Made by a program: the position numbers and the translations under genes | Assembly (NCBI RefSeq): GCF_000189635.1 | Contig: NW_002476463.1 | Coordinates: 186,001-250,000, forward strand | Reading direction: 5' to 3' | From: Tetrahymena thermophila SB210 | Lineage: Eukaryota; Ciliophora; Oligohymenophorea; Hymenostomatida; Tetrahymenidae | DNA: 64,000 nucleotides | The notes under the pieces: model-generated | What the model was told of the DNA's origin: nothing | The model's database searches: none | The model's input: the letters and a program-made list of their open reading frames with translations, nothing else | Shown here: one piece after another, positions 29,309 through 41,128 of the stretch | How positions within the stretch are numbered: the stretch's first letter is position 1 | Layout of the letters: every line of letters begins with the position of its first letter

Positions 29309-30842
29309 GTTATTGGTTTGGATAATATCAAAACAAGTAGGATTATGATATATTAATACATTTCTATCATAACTAAATGTTTAATCCATTTAAAATAAGC
29401 CTTAAATAATAAAATGATTACTATACATACATATACATACATCCCTATCTATTTGCTTTAATATTCAAAGATTTTATTAATATTTGCTTATCAAAAAACA
29501 ATCATTTAAAAAAAAATATCTTTTCAAAATTAAATAATGTAATTATATTTAAATTAAAGTATTAATACACTTTTTATTAGAAAGATTAAAAACACAATTT
29601 TCATTCATATAAATACATTTTAAGTTGATAAATTTAAATATAATTTCTAGCCGTTTTAATCTAAATAAAAATTATTTTGAAAATCAGAAAAAAAAATTGA
29701 TTAATTCAAAAAAATATTTTTTAAAAAAAATAAAAAAATAAATAATTTTGGTTTTCAAAGTAAGTTGAATGAAATTATTTTTGATTAATTATAAAATGAA
29801 TTTGATTTCTTAAGTGAATCTATCTATTATAAATCAAATTATATTTAATATTATAAATATTATTTATTTAAAAGCTAAACAAAAAAAACTCATAAAATAT
29901 TTAAATATTAAATTCAAGAAAATAAATTTTTAAAATAAAAATAAAACCTAAAATATAATTTAATTTAGAGATTGTTTCTTAAAATAATAATAATACAATT
30001 TTCATTCATATAAATACATTTTAAGAGTTTAAGTTGATAAATTTAAATATAATTTCTAGCCGTTTTAATCTAAATAAAAATTATTTTGAACATCAGAAAA
30101 AAAATATTTAATATTTTAGTATTAAATTTATTAAAAAATTGATTAATTCCAAAAATTATTTTTTTTAAAAAATAAATAAACAAATAAATAATTTTGGTTT
30201 TCAAAGTAAGTTGAAGGAAATTATTTTTTATTAATTATAAAATAAATTTAATGAATTTGATTTCTTTAAATGAATCTATGTTTAATCAAATTATATTTAA
30301 TATTATAAATATTATTTATTTAAAAGCTAAACAAAAAAAGCCCATAAAATATATAAATATTAAATTCAAGAAAATAAATTTATAAAATAAAAATCTAAAA
30401 TTGAATTTAGAAATTATTTCTTAAAATAATAAAATAATTTAATATGGGCTTTTTATTAGTTTATTTTGAATAAGTTAAATGAAAAACTTATTTGCTTTTT
30501 GTAATTTATTAACTTTCATCAAATAAACAACAAAGAATTTGTTAGCAAGAAAATAAATTTTATTAGAATAACTATCACTAAGGAGGTATTTTGCTAATCA
30601 GGTTGATCTCATCAGGGATCTTTAATCTACTTAAAATAGAAAAATATTATTAAATTTTATATAAGATTTTTATTTACTCGTATAAAAAGTTCCTTTGTGA
30701 AATATAAAAGGTTTGAAGTATAGATAGATTGATAGATAGATAAGATTATGATAACTTTTTGTTTGATATATTTTCTAGATTGCAATATTTAATAATTGAT
30801 TAACTAATTTGCCAAACTACTTCTTTAAAATTATAGATAAAA
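29309..30842. other. AT-rich spacer with a tandem ~400-bp duplication
   Basis: No gene. Most of the space is taken by two tandem copies of a ~400-bp AT-rich unit, listed separately. A GATA-rich short run lies near 30722-30745. Confidence 0.6.
29592..30440 (+). repeat. Two tandem copies of a ~400-bp noncoding unit
   Basis: Copy 1 is about 29592-29993 and copy 2 about 29994-30440. The copies share long identical stretches, such as the block around TTTCTAGCCGTTTTAATC at 29643 and 30052, and a TTTTGGTTTTCAAAGTAAG block at 29746 and 30192. The offset is about 400-410 nt, with small indels in A/T runs. Neither strand is coding. Confidence 0.85.
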
Positions 30843-31835
30843 ATGGTAAAATAAACAAAGAACTCAAATTAAAATCAAAAAATTCACCAAACAGATTCTG
30901 TTGAATCTTCTGATAGTTTGAGCAAGGAAAAATAAAACATATTTACCATCAAAAAGACTAAAAGAAGAAGCGTAAGTGAGTTAAAAGATGAAAAATAAAT
31001 TGTATGCCCAATGTGCAAAGATAAGAAATACGCTTCATTTCCTGCCTTATATACTCATATTAAATTTTCTCATCATTCAATCTAAGAGAATTAATAAGTT
31101 ACTGAAAAGCCCATATGCAAACAATGCAATAGAAAATGCTCCTCAATATCTTCTCTCAAAACACATATGAAATTAGCTCATGATTAAGAAACTAAAGAAG
31201 CTTTGTAGAAAACTATAAAATCTTGTAATTAAAATAAATCAAATGAAAAAAAACCCCCAAAAGGAAGACCTCCTAAAGCCATTCAAGAACCTGATTTGCC
31301 TGATGATTTTGAAATGATTGATGATATTGATGAAAAATATTAAATTTTAAATATCTTTTAAAATGAGAATTTTATTTCTGTATTATAGAATGTCATGTTC
31401 ACTGAAGGGTACTTATGCAGAAATCATTAAACAATTTCATGCTAAGTGCTTACAAAAGAATAAATGATAGATTATTTTAATTATTTAAAAAATATATTTA
31501 AAATAGAAGATAGCTTAGATTGGCTAAATGATCAAGTTTATGAATTTTTCAAGTAATTAAACGAATTAATTTTTAATGAGGCATTTATAATTATTTATTA
31601 CTCTTATCATAACGAAGACTATGAAAATTTACTGTAAATTTCAAAAGATCTCAAATAAGATAATTGTGATTTTAACTTAATTCATGACGTATTAATAAAA
31701 GAAACTTTGACTGAAGATCTTAAAGAGTTACTTATAGAATATTTCAAAGACCTTCATTTAAGCTTATAAACCCTTATTAATGATTTGTAAAACTTTCCTA
31801 ATCAACAACAAAAGAGCTAATTAATTTCAGTTTGA
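30843..31835 (+). CDS. C2H2 zinc-finger protein with AT-hook-like motif
   Basis: A single exon of 330 residues. Two C2H2 fingers are visible: C55-C58...H72-H77 and C92-C95...H108-H113, the second with the classical S-L-K-T-H-M-K-L-A-H ending. A P-P-K-G-R-P-P-K sequence at about 138-145 resembles an AT-hook core, followed by an acidic D-D-F-E-M-I-D-D stretch. The remaining ~170 residues are hydrophobic-helical, with C/H pairs near 180-195. A nuclear DNA-binding role is inferred from fingers plus AT-hook. Target and pathway are unknown. It lies just downstream of the ~400-bp tandem noncoding repeats. Confidence 0.8.
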
Positions 31836-33008
31836 ACAAGGATAAAATAATTAAATTCATGAAAATAATATGAATAAAAATAAATATCAATAAATATTAA
31901 AAATTTAGTTAAAAAGAAGTATTTGTTTGTTGATTCCTCAAGATTATAAGAAAGAATGTGGTATTTAAAATCTATTTTTAAAATCAAGCAGCAATATTAA
32001 TTGCAATCATCTTCTTTACCTATTATTCGATTGATTGATAAATAGTTTTTCATTATTCATATTATATAGAGCTTTTTATCAATTTAAAAAGATTCTTTTA
32101 TTTAACAAATTAATAATAACCATAAATAAATTAAATTTTTTCCATAAAAAAATATATTGGGTAAAAGGATTAAACTATTGGACTAATTTATATTTTTAGA
32201 AATTAAAATTTTATATTAATTCAATAAAATATTATGTTAATTTAAGTAATTTATTATGATTAGTTCGAATTTACATATTAAACAGCAATTCAAAGAAATA
32301 AATAAAAATTTAATAATCATTTTTATGTTTCTTAATTTCTTGAATTTTCATTTCATCTTTTAAAAAAATCATCACTAAAAAATAGAAATTAAATTTGCTT
32401 TTTTTTTCTATTTTATATTGAATAAAAGTCTTTAAATATTTTAACTATTATTTACATTTATTTCATTAAAAACAAAAATAATTTATCAATTTTAAGAATC
32501 AAAAAAGGTTTCCAAATTCTTATCAAATGTTAGAAGTTCACACCCATTTAAAGTGTAAAAAAAATAATCATAAAACAATTTTAAGAATAACTTAAAAATA
32601 ATAATGAATACATTTTTTTAATATTAAACATTTTAAAGAATAAATTATTTTAATAAAACTTATGTAAAAACTCTTTTGAAAGTAAAAAGAAAAAATTGAA
32701 ATAGTTCTACTTAGCAAGCTAATAACAAAAAAATAATAAAAGAAGATACATTCCTTTATTATCAAAAATGATTATTTTGTTTAACTAATTTTTAGTAAGA
32801 AATTATTCGTCTATCTATTTATTAATGTATTCTTATGAATGTATATATAGGGTTGTTTGTTACTTACTCATATTGAATTCGAAATTTTAGATTCACCATA
32901 TAATCACATATTAAATATTTTCAACAAATTATTTGTATCATTTTAATATTGAAAATTATTAAATAATAAAAAATAAAAAATAAATAATTACAGGATTGGT
33001 GTAGAGGA
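31836..33008. other. AT-rich spacer, possibly holding a short upstream exon
   Basis: Mostly featureless. An ATG at 32768 followed by nine codons and a GTAAGA donor could splice to the ATTACAG at 32993 in frame with the next gene, which would extend that protein by 14 residues. This is possible but not proven. Confidence 0.45.
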
Positions 33009-34436
33009 ATGTATAGTAATTACTTTAGAGAAATCACCCACTAATATATGAGCTAAGGGAACAAAAGTCCTTCTCAGACATGCTAAAATTTTAGATATCC
33101 TATAAAATACTCTGGATTTGTGCATCCATCTTATATCAAACAAGACAGGTTGGTTAATGAACATACTGCTCATACTGAGTTAGAAGATTTTTAACAAGAC
33201 GAAAATATTTATACTTCTATGACTTAGATTCATAAAACTCCTATTAGGATGAAGATAAATCCTATTTGTCAGGCAACTATGTAAGGACTTCTTGAGATAA
33301 ACCCAACCAATCTATTTAGCAGCCAACTATCAAATGAATTTAATGAAAAGGCCAATCTTTCTCCTAAAGAAGTGGTAGATCTTAGCAAGAAAGACCAAAA
33401 TAATTAGAGTGGCAATGCCTGCTAATATCCTAGCGAGAACATCAATCTTTACTTAGAAGCTAAGAAGTGTGAGCTGAATGATTAGGATTTAGATAAGGCA
33501 GTTTATTATTACACTAAGTGTCTAGAGTTTAATTAGAAAAGAGACTCTGCTCTTAAAGATCTTGCTACAGTTTACCACAAGCAAGGTAAGACACAATTAG
33601 CATTAGAATTGCTGCTAAAAGAAAAAGAAAACTACTAAGGCGACTTAAAGACTTATGAAAATCTCATTTGCACACTTGAAAAACAACTGGTACCAACAGG
33701 GAAAGTGTATCTAAAATTCATTCTTCTCTATAATTCAAGCAAAGAATGTATCACTAACAACGATATAAACAACATATTTCCAAAAATAAAGAGTATTTTA
33801 ATTAATAATAATCTCAAATTAAATAAATAATATATTATATTTTCTTATAAATTCAATAGAAGTCAAATAAATGTACTATTTTAGGGATTTATCGCTATTA
33901 AATCCTATATAAAATGGTATTTCAAATATATGTCTATTAGAATTTAATAGCTACTCCAACGCAAAAAAAATCATAGAAGGATCTATGATAAACTAATCTA
34001 CTTCAATTAAAGTATAAATTTTTTTTCATTATTTACTATTTATTCATTTTTTGTTAAACAAATAGTGCTTTCTTGTAGATATAATGGGAAAGGTCAAAAT
34101 CCATATACTTGATAATAAGAATTTCGACAGAGAGCTGATAGAATATCAAAAGTAAAATAATTTAAAAAAGATTTCAAATTAATTATTTACTAAATTAAAA
34201 GTCCTTATTTGCAACCTACAACTTTCTCTTAGTCGCTGCTTTTTATATTCTAAGATAAAGGAAGCTAAGAGATTATCAATTCTGACGATAAAAAATATAC
34301 ATGGACCCAAGACTAGTTATTTCTTAATCAAAATACTAAATATATTGAGTTTTAATACAAAAGCCGCCAATTAGAAAATGAGCTAACTATTTAAAGTTTA
34401 TTAAAAAAGAGTAAACTAAATAGCCAAATACTTTGA
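33009..34436 (+). CDS. TPR-like helical repeat protein, unknown function
   Basis: Four exons (33009-33792, 33860-34011, 34066-34151, 34202-34436) give 418 residues. Each junction was chosen because it restores a coding-like frame, and all phases close. Residues about 140-225 read as helical hairpins typical of TPRs: a K-A-V-Y-Y-Y-T-K-C-L-E-F block, then A-L-K-D-L-A-T-V-Y-H-K-Q-G-K and L-A-L-E-L-L. The C-terminal exon is Q/N-rich and helical. No catalytic motif is seen. Introns are 67, 54 and 50 nt. The N-terminus is uncertain: an alternative start at 32768 would use a 199-nt intron ending at 32993. The role is likely protein-protein contact. Confidence 0.7.
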
Positions 34437-35002
34437 TCTAATTAAAATTTAACTGACAAAAGTTTGGAATTTGAAACAGATTTTGGCTTAAAAGTATATA
34501 TACTTACTTACTAACAATAAAAAAATTATATATAAATTTACTACTTCAAATACTACTACTATTACAAATACTAGCTAAATTTAATAAGAATATTTATAAT
34601 CAAATTAAAATTTAAGAAATCTTGAGAATAGAAAATTAAGAAAATTTAGCTTGCCAATAGTTGACTATAAACCAAATAAATACCTATCTATGTAAATAAT
34701 CTAAAGAAACAATTAAAAATAATTCTCTTTTTCAAAATAAACCAAGAAATTTTAAATTTATGAAAAATATAAAATAAATATTTTATTTATGTATTTATTT
34801 CTATAGCAAAACATTTTATATAAAAATGATTAGAATTGTTTAATTTGAAATGAATTTTGTTTAGTTGAAACAAATGATTGAAATTTAAAGTAAATTTACT
34901 CATATCAATTAAAGATAAATAATAAAATATAACAATGAAATATAAATATATAATTGGTACATCTAAACTATTATAAAAATGATTGATTATTTATTCATTT
35001 TA
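34437..35002. other. AT-rich spacer between convergent genes
   Basis: Includes a CTACTA-rich run near 34540-34575, after the stop of the upstream gene. No gene is supported. Confidence 0.55.
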
Positions 35003-35841
35003 TCATTCAAATTTTGCAAACTATGTTTCATCGAGAGTTTCTCTAAATGCGCTTTTATGTTCAGGAAGTGTTACTTCTTTTACAAATTTATTATCAGTTT
35101 ACAAGTAAAAGGGTGAATTTTTTTTGAAAAAGGGATGATCTATATTTAATAATTATTTATCCATCAACTCCTAAATAAAATCATCCATTCCTTCATTATC
35201 TTTAAAGTGGTGAGCCCTATTTTTTAGTGAGTTTAATCTAAGTAATTAAAACAAACACTTCTAAACTAATATTTTAAATTCAATTCAATTCAAATAAAAC
35301 AATTTACTATTCTAAATATTTTTTAAATTATTGTTGCTTTATTTTGAATTCTTCAAAACTTTCTCTATGTCTTTCTTTTACTTCCTCTAATTCTTTTTAT
35401 ACTGTTTCAACTTATTCTATTTTAATTTATTTATTTATTTAAATGTTTTGACATGTTTACATTTTCAATAAGCTAAAATATATTTTTTTATTTATTTTTA
35501 CCTTCTGAAACATTTTTTAATGAATGAGAATCAAAGTTTACAGCCTCCGAATATCCATCAGAGTCAATGTCATAACTAAATATGCGGCCAAGAATGTAGT
35601 TCTTAATTATTTATTATAAATATTGCACATTCTATATTATTAATCAATTATGATTTACATTTCTTTTATATCTAATCATAGCCTCATCTTAGCTGAGCTC
35701 TCTCGCATTTTTATTTGAAAATCTTAATTCCTATTTTGTTAAGAAAATAATAAGGCTAATTTAAAATCAAATCATGCTATGCTATCTATTTAATTTGTTT
35801 ACTATATAGTTTTAGTTAGAAAATTCTTTGTACTGATTCAT
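35003..35841 (-). CDS. Small five-exon protein of unknown function
   Basis: Five short exons on the minus strand: 35841-35803, 35730-35659, 35631-35502, 35416-35308 and 35237-35003, giving 194 residues with all phases closing. The protein is charged, with a D-I-D-S-D-G stretch in exon 3, a strongly helical E/K/Q segment in exon 4 that should form a coiled coil, and a C-terminal region with H-P-F-F and E-H-K-S-A-F-R-E. The second intron is ambiguous: a 27-nt version ends at 35632, and a 57-nt version (ending AAG at 35602) drops ten residues and gives 184. Both keep the frame and remove an in-frame TGA. I recognised no domain. Confidence 0.7.
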
Positions 35842-36946
35842 TACTTAATGCTTTTAAATTATTACTAATTAATATATTAAATTGATAGATACTAAATAAT
35901 TACAAAATTAATTAATTAATAAATAAATAATTAGATTTGCAAACAATTTTTATCTATTCGTTCCCTCTTTATAATTATTAATATATTGTTTAAAAACTAT
36001 ATTTTCCATTCAATCAAATGCATGCACACAATTTTAAAAATAGCGCTCAAATTTAGAATATTAAATAAAAAATTTAATATTTTAGTGTTAATAACTAAAG
36101 GCTTTTAAAATTTAATATAATTATCTGTAAAACTATTTATTTGTATTACTAATTAATAATAAAAAAATGATTTTTAAAATAAGGAAAATATGTGTTGCAA
36201 TTCATGTTAAAAAATTAATCTCAGGTCCAGTCCAGGGTTAATCCCACCTCCAATTTCCTATTTACATTCTGAAAATGAATAAATTCATTAAATGTATTGA
36301 CTATTAAATTTTTTATGTTAGCTAATAAATATCCTAATTTATGATTGATATTTAGTTTATTTTAAAAAAATTATCTTAATTAACAAAAAAACAAAAATGC
36401 ATAATCTATTTATTAAAAGTGTATTTAATTATATTTATAAATGAGCTTATTTGGTTCAGACAACCTAAATTATATGTATTTCAAAAAAAACTAATAGGAT
36501 TTGAGAATAGTTAAAATTATAAGAAAGATTATAATATTTTAAACATATTTTAATACATATAAATATCTCCCTCATTACAGAACTAAAACAAACAAATCTA
36601 CTTAATAAAAATTATTTATTAAACATAAATATTGTAATTAATAGAATATTTTCAATATATGACTTCCATCTCAAAATCATACTATATTTTTAAGTTTATA
36701 TTTTCAATAGAAATATTAAGATTTAACAATGATTGTTAGTTACACAAACTTTTTTGTGATATTTTTTATAAAATCAAATTTATAAATTCATATTTGAAAA
36801 TTATTTTAATTTATTGATTCTTTTTATACAAATTAATTTGAAATAAAACTAAATTAAATATTTTATATACCTATTATTAATTAATTCAATTTCCAAAAAT
36901 TACTATTAAATTGTCTTTGAAGAAAAAAAATGACATAATAGAAAAC
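35842..36946. other. AT-rich spacer with one GC-richer patch
   Basis: No gene is called. A 30-nt GC-richer segment at about 36220-36250 (GGTCCAGTCCAGGG then TTAATCCCACC) stands out from the surrounding A/T. It does not fold into a tRNA and its role is unclear. Confidence 0.5.
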
Positions 36947-39900
36947 ATGTTTTAAAAATATACAAGAAGTAGTTATTTATTTTTTTATGGATATTCTTTA
37001 AATTTATTTTTATTAATAAAAAAGTTTTAAAATTCTTCATTTTAATCTCATTAGATTCTTGATCTTGTTCTGAGGTATATTTAATTTATTAATGTATTAT
37101 TATTAATAATTTTTATATTTTCAAGTTATTATTAATAATATTTTTCTAAAAGAAATTCTTATATTTACTCATTCATTTCATTCATCCAAATATTTTTTAT
37201 TTTTTTAACTTAATTTTAACTTTCTATTTTTATTTTGTAAAATAATTATTTATTTTTTATTATTTCGTATTTTTTATTCATTTTTTCCTTCTAACTTACT
37301 AAATATCATATTCTTTCTTCAATATTTAAAAAGATTCAAATTAATGAGTGATAAAGAGGCATCAGGCTTAGGTTCTGATTTAGCAAAATGCACTAATCTC
37401 TCAAGTTTGACACTTGATCTTTTGTAAAAATAGTTATTTAATTTTGTATTGTAATATTTTTTAAAGTAAAAATCAATTTTAAAAAATATATATTACTCAT
37501 TTTGTTTTTTTTCTTTCATTTTTTGTAAATTTTTTCATTTTCTAATTTTTACTTTATTATAATATCATTTAATATTATTTCATATTTTCCTTCATTTTTT
37601 CCTTCTAATTAACTAATTAATTATTTTTTCTTCAATATTTAAAAGTTACAATTATATTGGCGATGAAGGTTCATCAGGTTTGAGTTATGGTTTGGCAAAG
37701 TGCATTAATCTCTCAAATTTGTCACTTTGTCTTACGTAAAAATCTTTCTTTCTTTGCTAATTTAACTCATCTTTTAATTTTCAACTTTTGTTTTATAATT
37801 AATTTATTTATTTCTTAATATTTCATATTTCTTATTCATTTATTCCATCAAACTAACTAATTAATTATCTATTTTATCTTCAATATTTAAAAAGTGAAAA
37901 TTAAATTGGTGCAATCGGTGCATCAAGCTTAGGTTCTGCTTTAGCATAGTGCGTTAATCTCTAAAACTTGATAATTGATCTTAAGTAAAAACAGTTTATT
38001 TGTTTAAATTGTAATATTTTTAAAGTAAAAATGAATTTAAAAAAATTGTAACAATTTTAATTCATTTATAACTTTTGATTTTATTATTAATCAATCTATT
38101 TTTTAATTTTTAATTTTTTCCTTCATATTAACTAATTAAATTTATATTTTTTCTTTAATATTTTAAAAGTTTAAATAAAATTGGCGATGAAGGTTCATCA
38201 AGCTTAAGTTTTGGTTTAGCATAGAACACAAGTCTCTCAAATTTGACACTAAAGCTTAAGTAATTTTGGATTTTGATATTTTTTTTATAAAAATGAATTT
38301 AAAACGGTATAACTAACTCTTTTTATTTTTGCATTTTCCCTTTTTAATAATGAATTAATTATATTTTTTTCTTCAATATTTAAAAAGTAAAAATTAAATT
38401 GGTGATAAAGGTGTATCAGAATTAGGTTTTAATTTAGGAAAGTGCACTAATCTCTCAAATATTACACTTTATCTTAAGTAAAAATAATTTATTTGTTTTC
38501 GATTGTGATATTTTTTAATATAAACTGATTAATTATATTTTTCTTCTATTCAAAAATAGTTCCAATAAAATTGGCAAAATTGGTGTATAAGGCTTAGGTT
38601 TTGGCTTATCAAAGTGCATTAATCTCTCAAATTTAACACTTGATCTTATGTAAATACAATTTATTTATTTTGGATCGTGATATTTTTTAATATAAAAATG
38701 AATTTAAAGCAATATAATTAATTCTTTTAATTTATTTATTAGCTTTTATTTGATATTATTTATTTTTCTTTTTCTTTTTTACTTTTTGCTTTTTGTTTCT
38801 TTGTTGATATAAATAATTTTTTATTTATTTTCAACACTTGCCTTAAATTTATCAAATTATTTCTTATTCTTTTTAATATTCTTCCTTCATTTTTCCTTCT
38901 AACTAACTAACTAACTAATTAATTAATTATTTTTTCTTCAATATTTAAAAAGTAAAAATTAAATTCCTGATGAAGGTGCATTAGGATTAGGTTTAGCTTT
39001 AGCAAAGTGCACTAATCTTTCAATTTTGACACTTTTTCTTAAGTAAAAACAGTTTATTTGTTTTGAATTGTAATATTTTTTAATATAAAACTGAATTCAT
39101 ACTCATTTAATTTATATATTTGATTTTTTTTTTTTTACTCTTTATTTTGCTTGAGTTTTTCTTTTCTGTTAATTTAACTCATTTTTTCATTTTCAATTTT
39201 TAATTTTATTATTAATTAATTGTTTCATATTTTTTCTTCATTTTTTCCTTCTAACTCATCAATTATTTTTTTTCAATATTTAAAAAGTTCGAATGAAATT
39301 GGTGGTGAAGGTGCATCAGGCTTAAGTTTTAATTTAGCAAAGTGTACTAATCTCTCTAGTTTGAAACTTAATATTAGGTAGCAGTTTATTTATTTTGGAT
39401 TGTGAAATTTTTTAATATAAAAATGTATTTAAAACAATATTAATATTTTAATTTATTTATTATATTTTATTTATTTTTTCTTTTTTTTATAGTTTGCTTG
39501 CTTTTTTTTCTTCTATTTTAGTTAATTTAACTCATTTTTTCATTTTCAATTTTTAATTTTATTATTAATCAATTGTTTCATATTTTTTCTTCATTTTTTC
39601 CTTCTAACTCATTAATTATTTTTTATTCAATATTTAAAAAGTGAAAATTAAATTGGTGATGAAGGTACATCAAATTTAGGTTTAGATTTAGCAAAGTGCA
39701 CTAAACTCTCAAATTTGACACTTTATCTGAGGTAAAAATAGTTTATTTATTTTGGATTCATATATTTTTATTTATAAAAATGAATTTAAAACAAAAATAC
39801 TTTATTAATTTATTGAAAAGTTTTTTATTGGAATTATTTTTTTTCTTTTTTATTGTTCTTGCAATTCTTTTTCTTTGTTTATTAATTTAGCTCATGTTTT

Positions 39901-40782
39901 CATTTTCACTTTTGCTTTTATAATTAATTAATTAATTTAATTCTTATTATTTCATATTTTTCTTCATTTTTTCATTCTAATACACTAATTAATTATTTTT
40001 CTTTAATATTAAAAAAGTGAAAATAGAATTGGTGCAACTGGTGCATTATGCTTAGGTTACGGTTTATCAAATAGCACTAATCTCTCAAATTTGACACTTA
40101 AATTAAAGTAAAAGCATTCTATTTGTTTTAGATTGTCAAATTTTTAATGAAAAAATAAATTTAAAACAATAAAATCTTTTAATTTATTTATTAACTTTTT
40201 ATTTTAATTAATTTTAATTTCTTCTTTATTTTGCTTGTGTTTTTTTTCTTCTTTAGCTCGTTGTTCATTTTTAAATTTTGCTTTTATAATAATTAATTAA
40301 TTTATTTTTATTGTTTCATATTTTTCTTCATTTTTTCCTTCCAACAAACTAATTAATAATATATTTTATTTTCAATATTTAAAAGTTACAATGAAATAGG
40401 CAATCAAGGTACATCAGGTTTATGCTCTGGATTAGCAAAGTGCACTAATCTCTTAAATTTGACACTTTCTATGAGGTAAAAATAGTTTATGTTCTTATAT
40501 TGTTCAATATAAAATTGAATTTCAAAGAATATAACTTTTTTAATTAGCTTTTTATTTGAATTATTATCTTTTTATAGTTTATTCAATTAAGATTTTTATT
40601 TATTAATTTAAAATATATATTTTAATTTAAAACTTTTATTGTATTTAATTTATTTTAATAACTTACACTAATTAATTTATATTAAAAGTAAATATTAAAT
40701 CAATAAATCATAACAATTAAGAGTAAAAAGCATATGCCTTAAATCATTAAGATTAGTTGACTTCATAATACTTTTCTTATGA
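36947..40782 (+). CDS. LRR protein with one 30-residue repeat per 90-nt exon
   Basis: Thirteen exons: 36947-37074, 37334-37423, 37646-37735, 37895-37984, 38170-38259, 38388-38477, 38560-38649, 38953-39042, 39288-39377, 39642-39731, 40018-40107, 40386-40475 and 40689-40782, encoding 403 residues. Exons 2-12 are each exactly 90 nt, all begin with the third base of a codon and end after two bases of the next. Each contributes the repeat N-x-I-G-D-E-G-x-S-x-L-x-x-x-L-A-K-C-T-N-L-S-x-L-T-L. The last exon is in phase, ends in TGA and supplies the C-terminal cap. Exon 1 is inferred: its end (L-D-L-V-L) aligns with the repeat and its phase fits, but an ATG at 37344 inside exon 2 is an alternative start. 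No TGA interrupts any repeat. The function is probably binding or scaffold. Confidence 0.85.
37075..40688 (+). repeat. Tandem exon-intron array (11 LRR exons with related introns)
   Basis: The repeating unit comprises the 90-nt exon and its intron, at spacings of about 170-395 nt. Most acceptor regions share a TTCAATATTTAAAAAG-type sequence preceded by TTTTTTCCTTCTAACT and T-rich tracts. Donors are mostly GTAAAA followed by ATAGTTTATTT-like sequence. This shows that introns were copied with exons, so the array grew by duplication of whole units. Confidence 0.85.
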
Positions 40783-41128
40783 TGATAAAAAAGTAAGTGC
40801 CGAAAAAAAAAAAAGATGAATTAATTTAAAAATATTTGAATAATAGAAAATAATATATTTTATTAAATAATATTTTGTAATACAATAATTTAGCCTAACA
40901 GTTTTTATTATTTATATGTATATAAATATCATAGTTTGTTAAGTGATAAAAAAAAAGATAATTTATTATTCCAAAGATTTAAGGTAAAATCAAAATTTAT
41001 TAAAGTTTTATTTACATTAAAAAGTTCAAAGCAAACAAGGATTTTATATATATATTATAATATTAATTAACTTTAAACTTGCAATTTATAGCTTATTAAT
41101 AAAATTTAATTAAAAAAATTGTAATTTA
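40783..41128. other. AT-rich spacer between convergent genes
   Basis: Contains the 3' flanks of the LRR-exon gene and the ankyrin-SAM gene. There is an A12 run near 40803. No gene. Confidence 0.6.

Noticed and set aside
33793-33859. Reading through this segment as coding in the TPR-like gene
   Set aside because: The genomic frame stays open by chance, but removing it as an intron joins two clearly better coding frames with matching phase.
36220-36250. GC-richer patch as a tRNA
   Set aside because: No acceptor stem, anticodon arm or matching B-box can be drawn. I found no convincing tRNA in the window.
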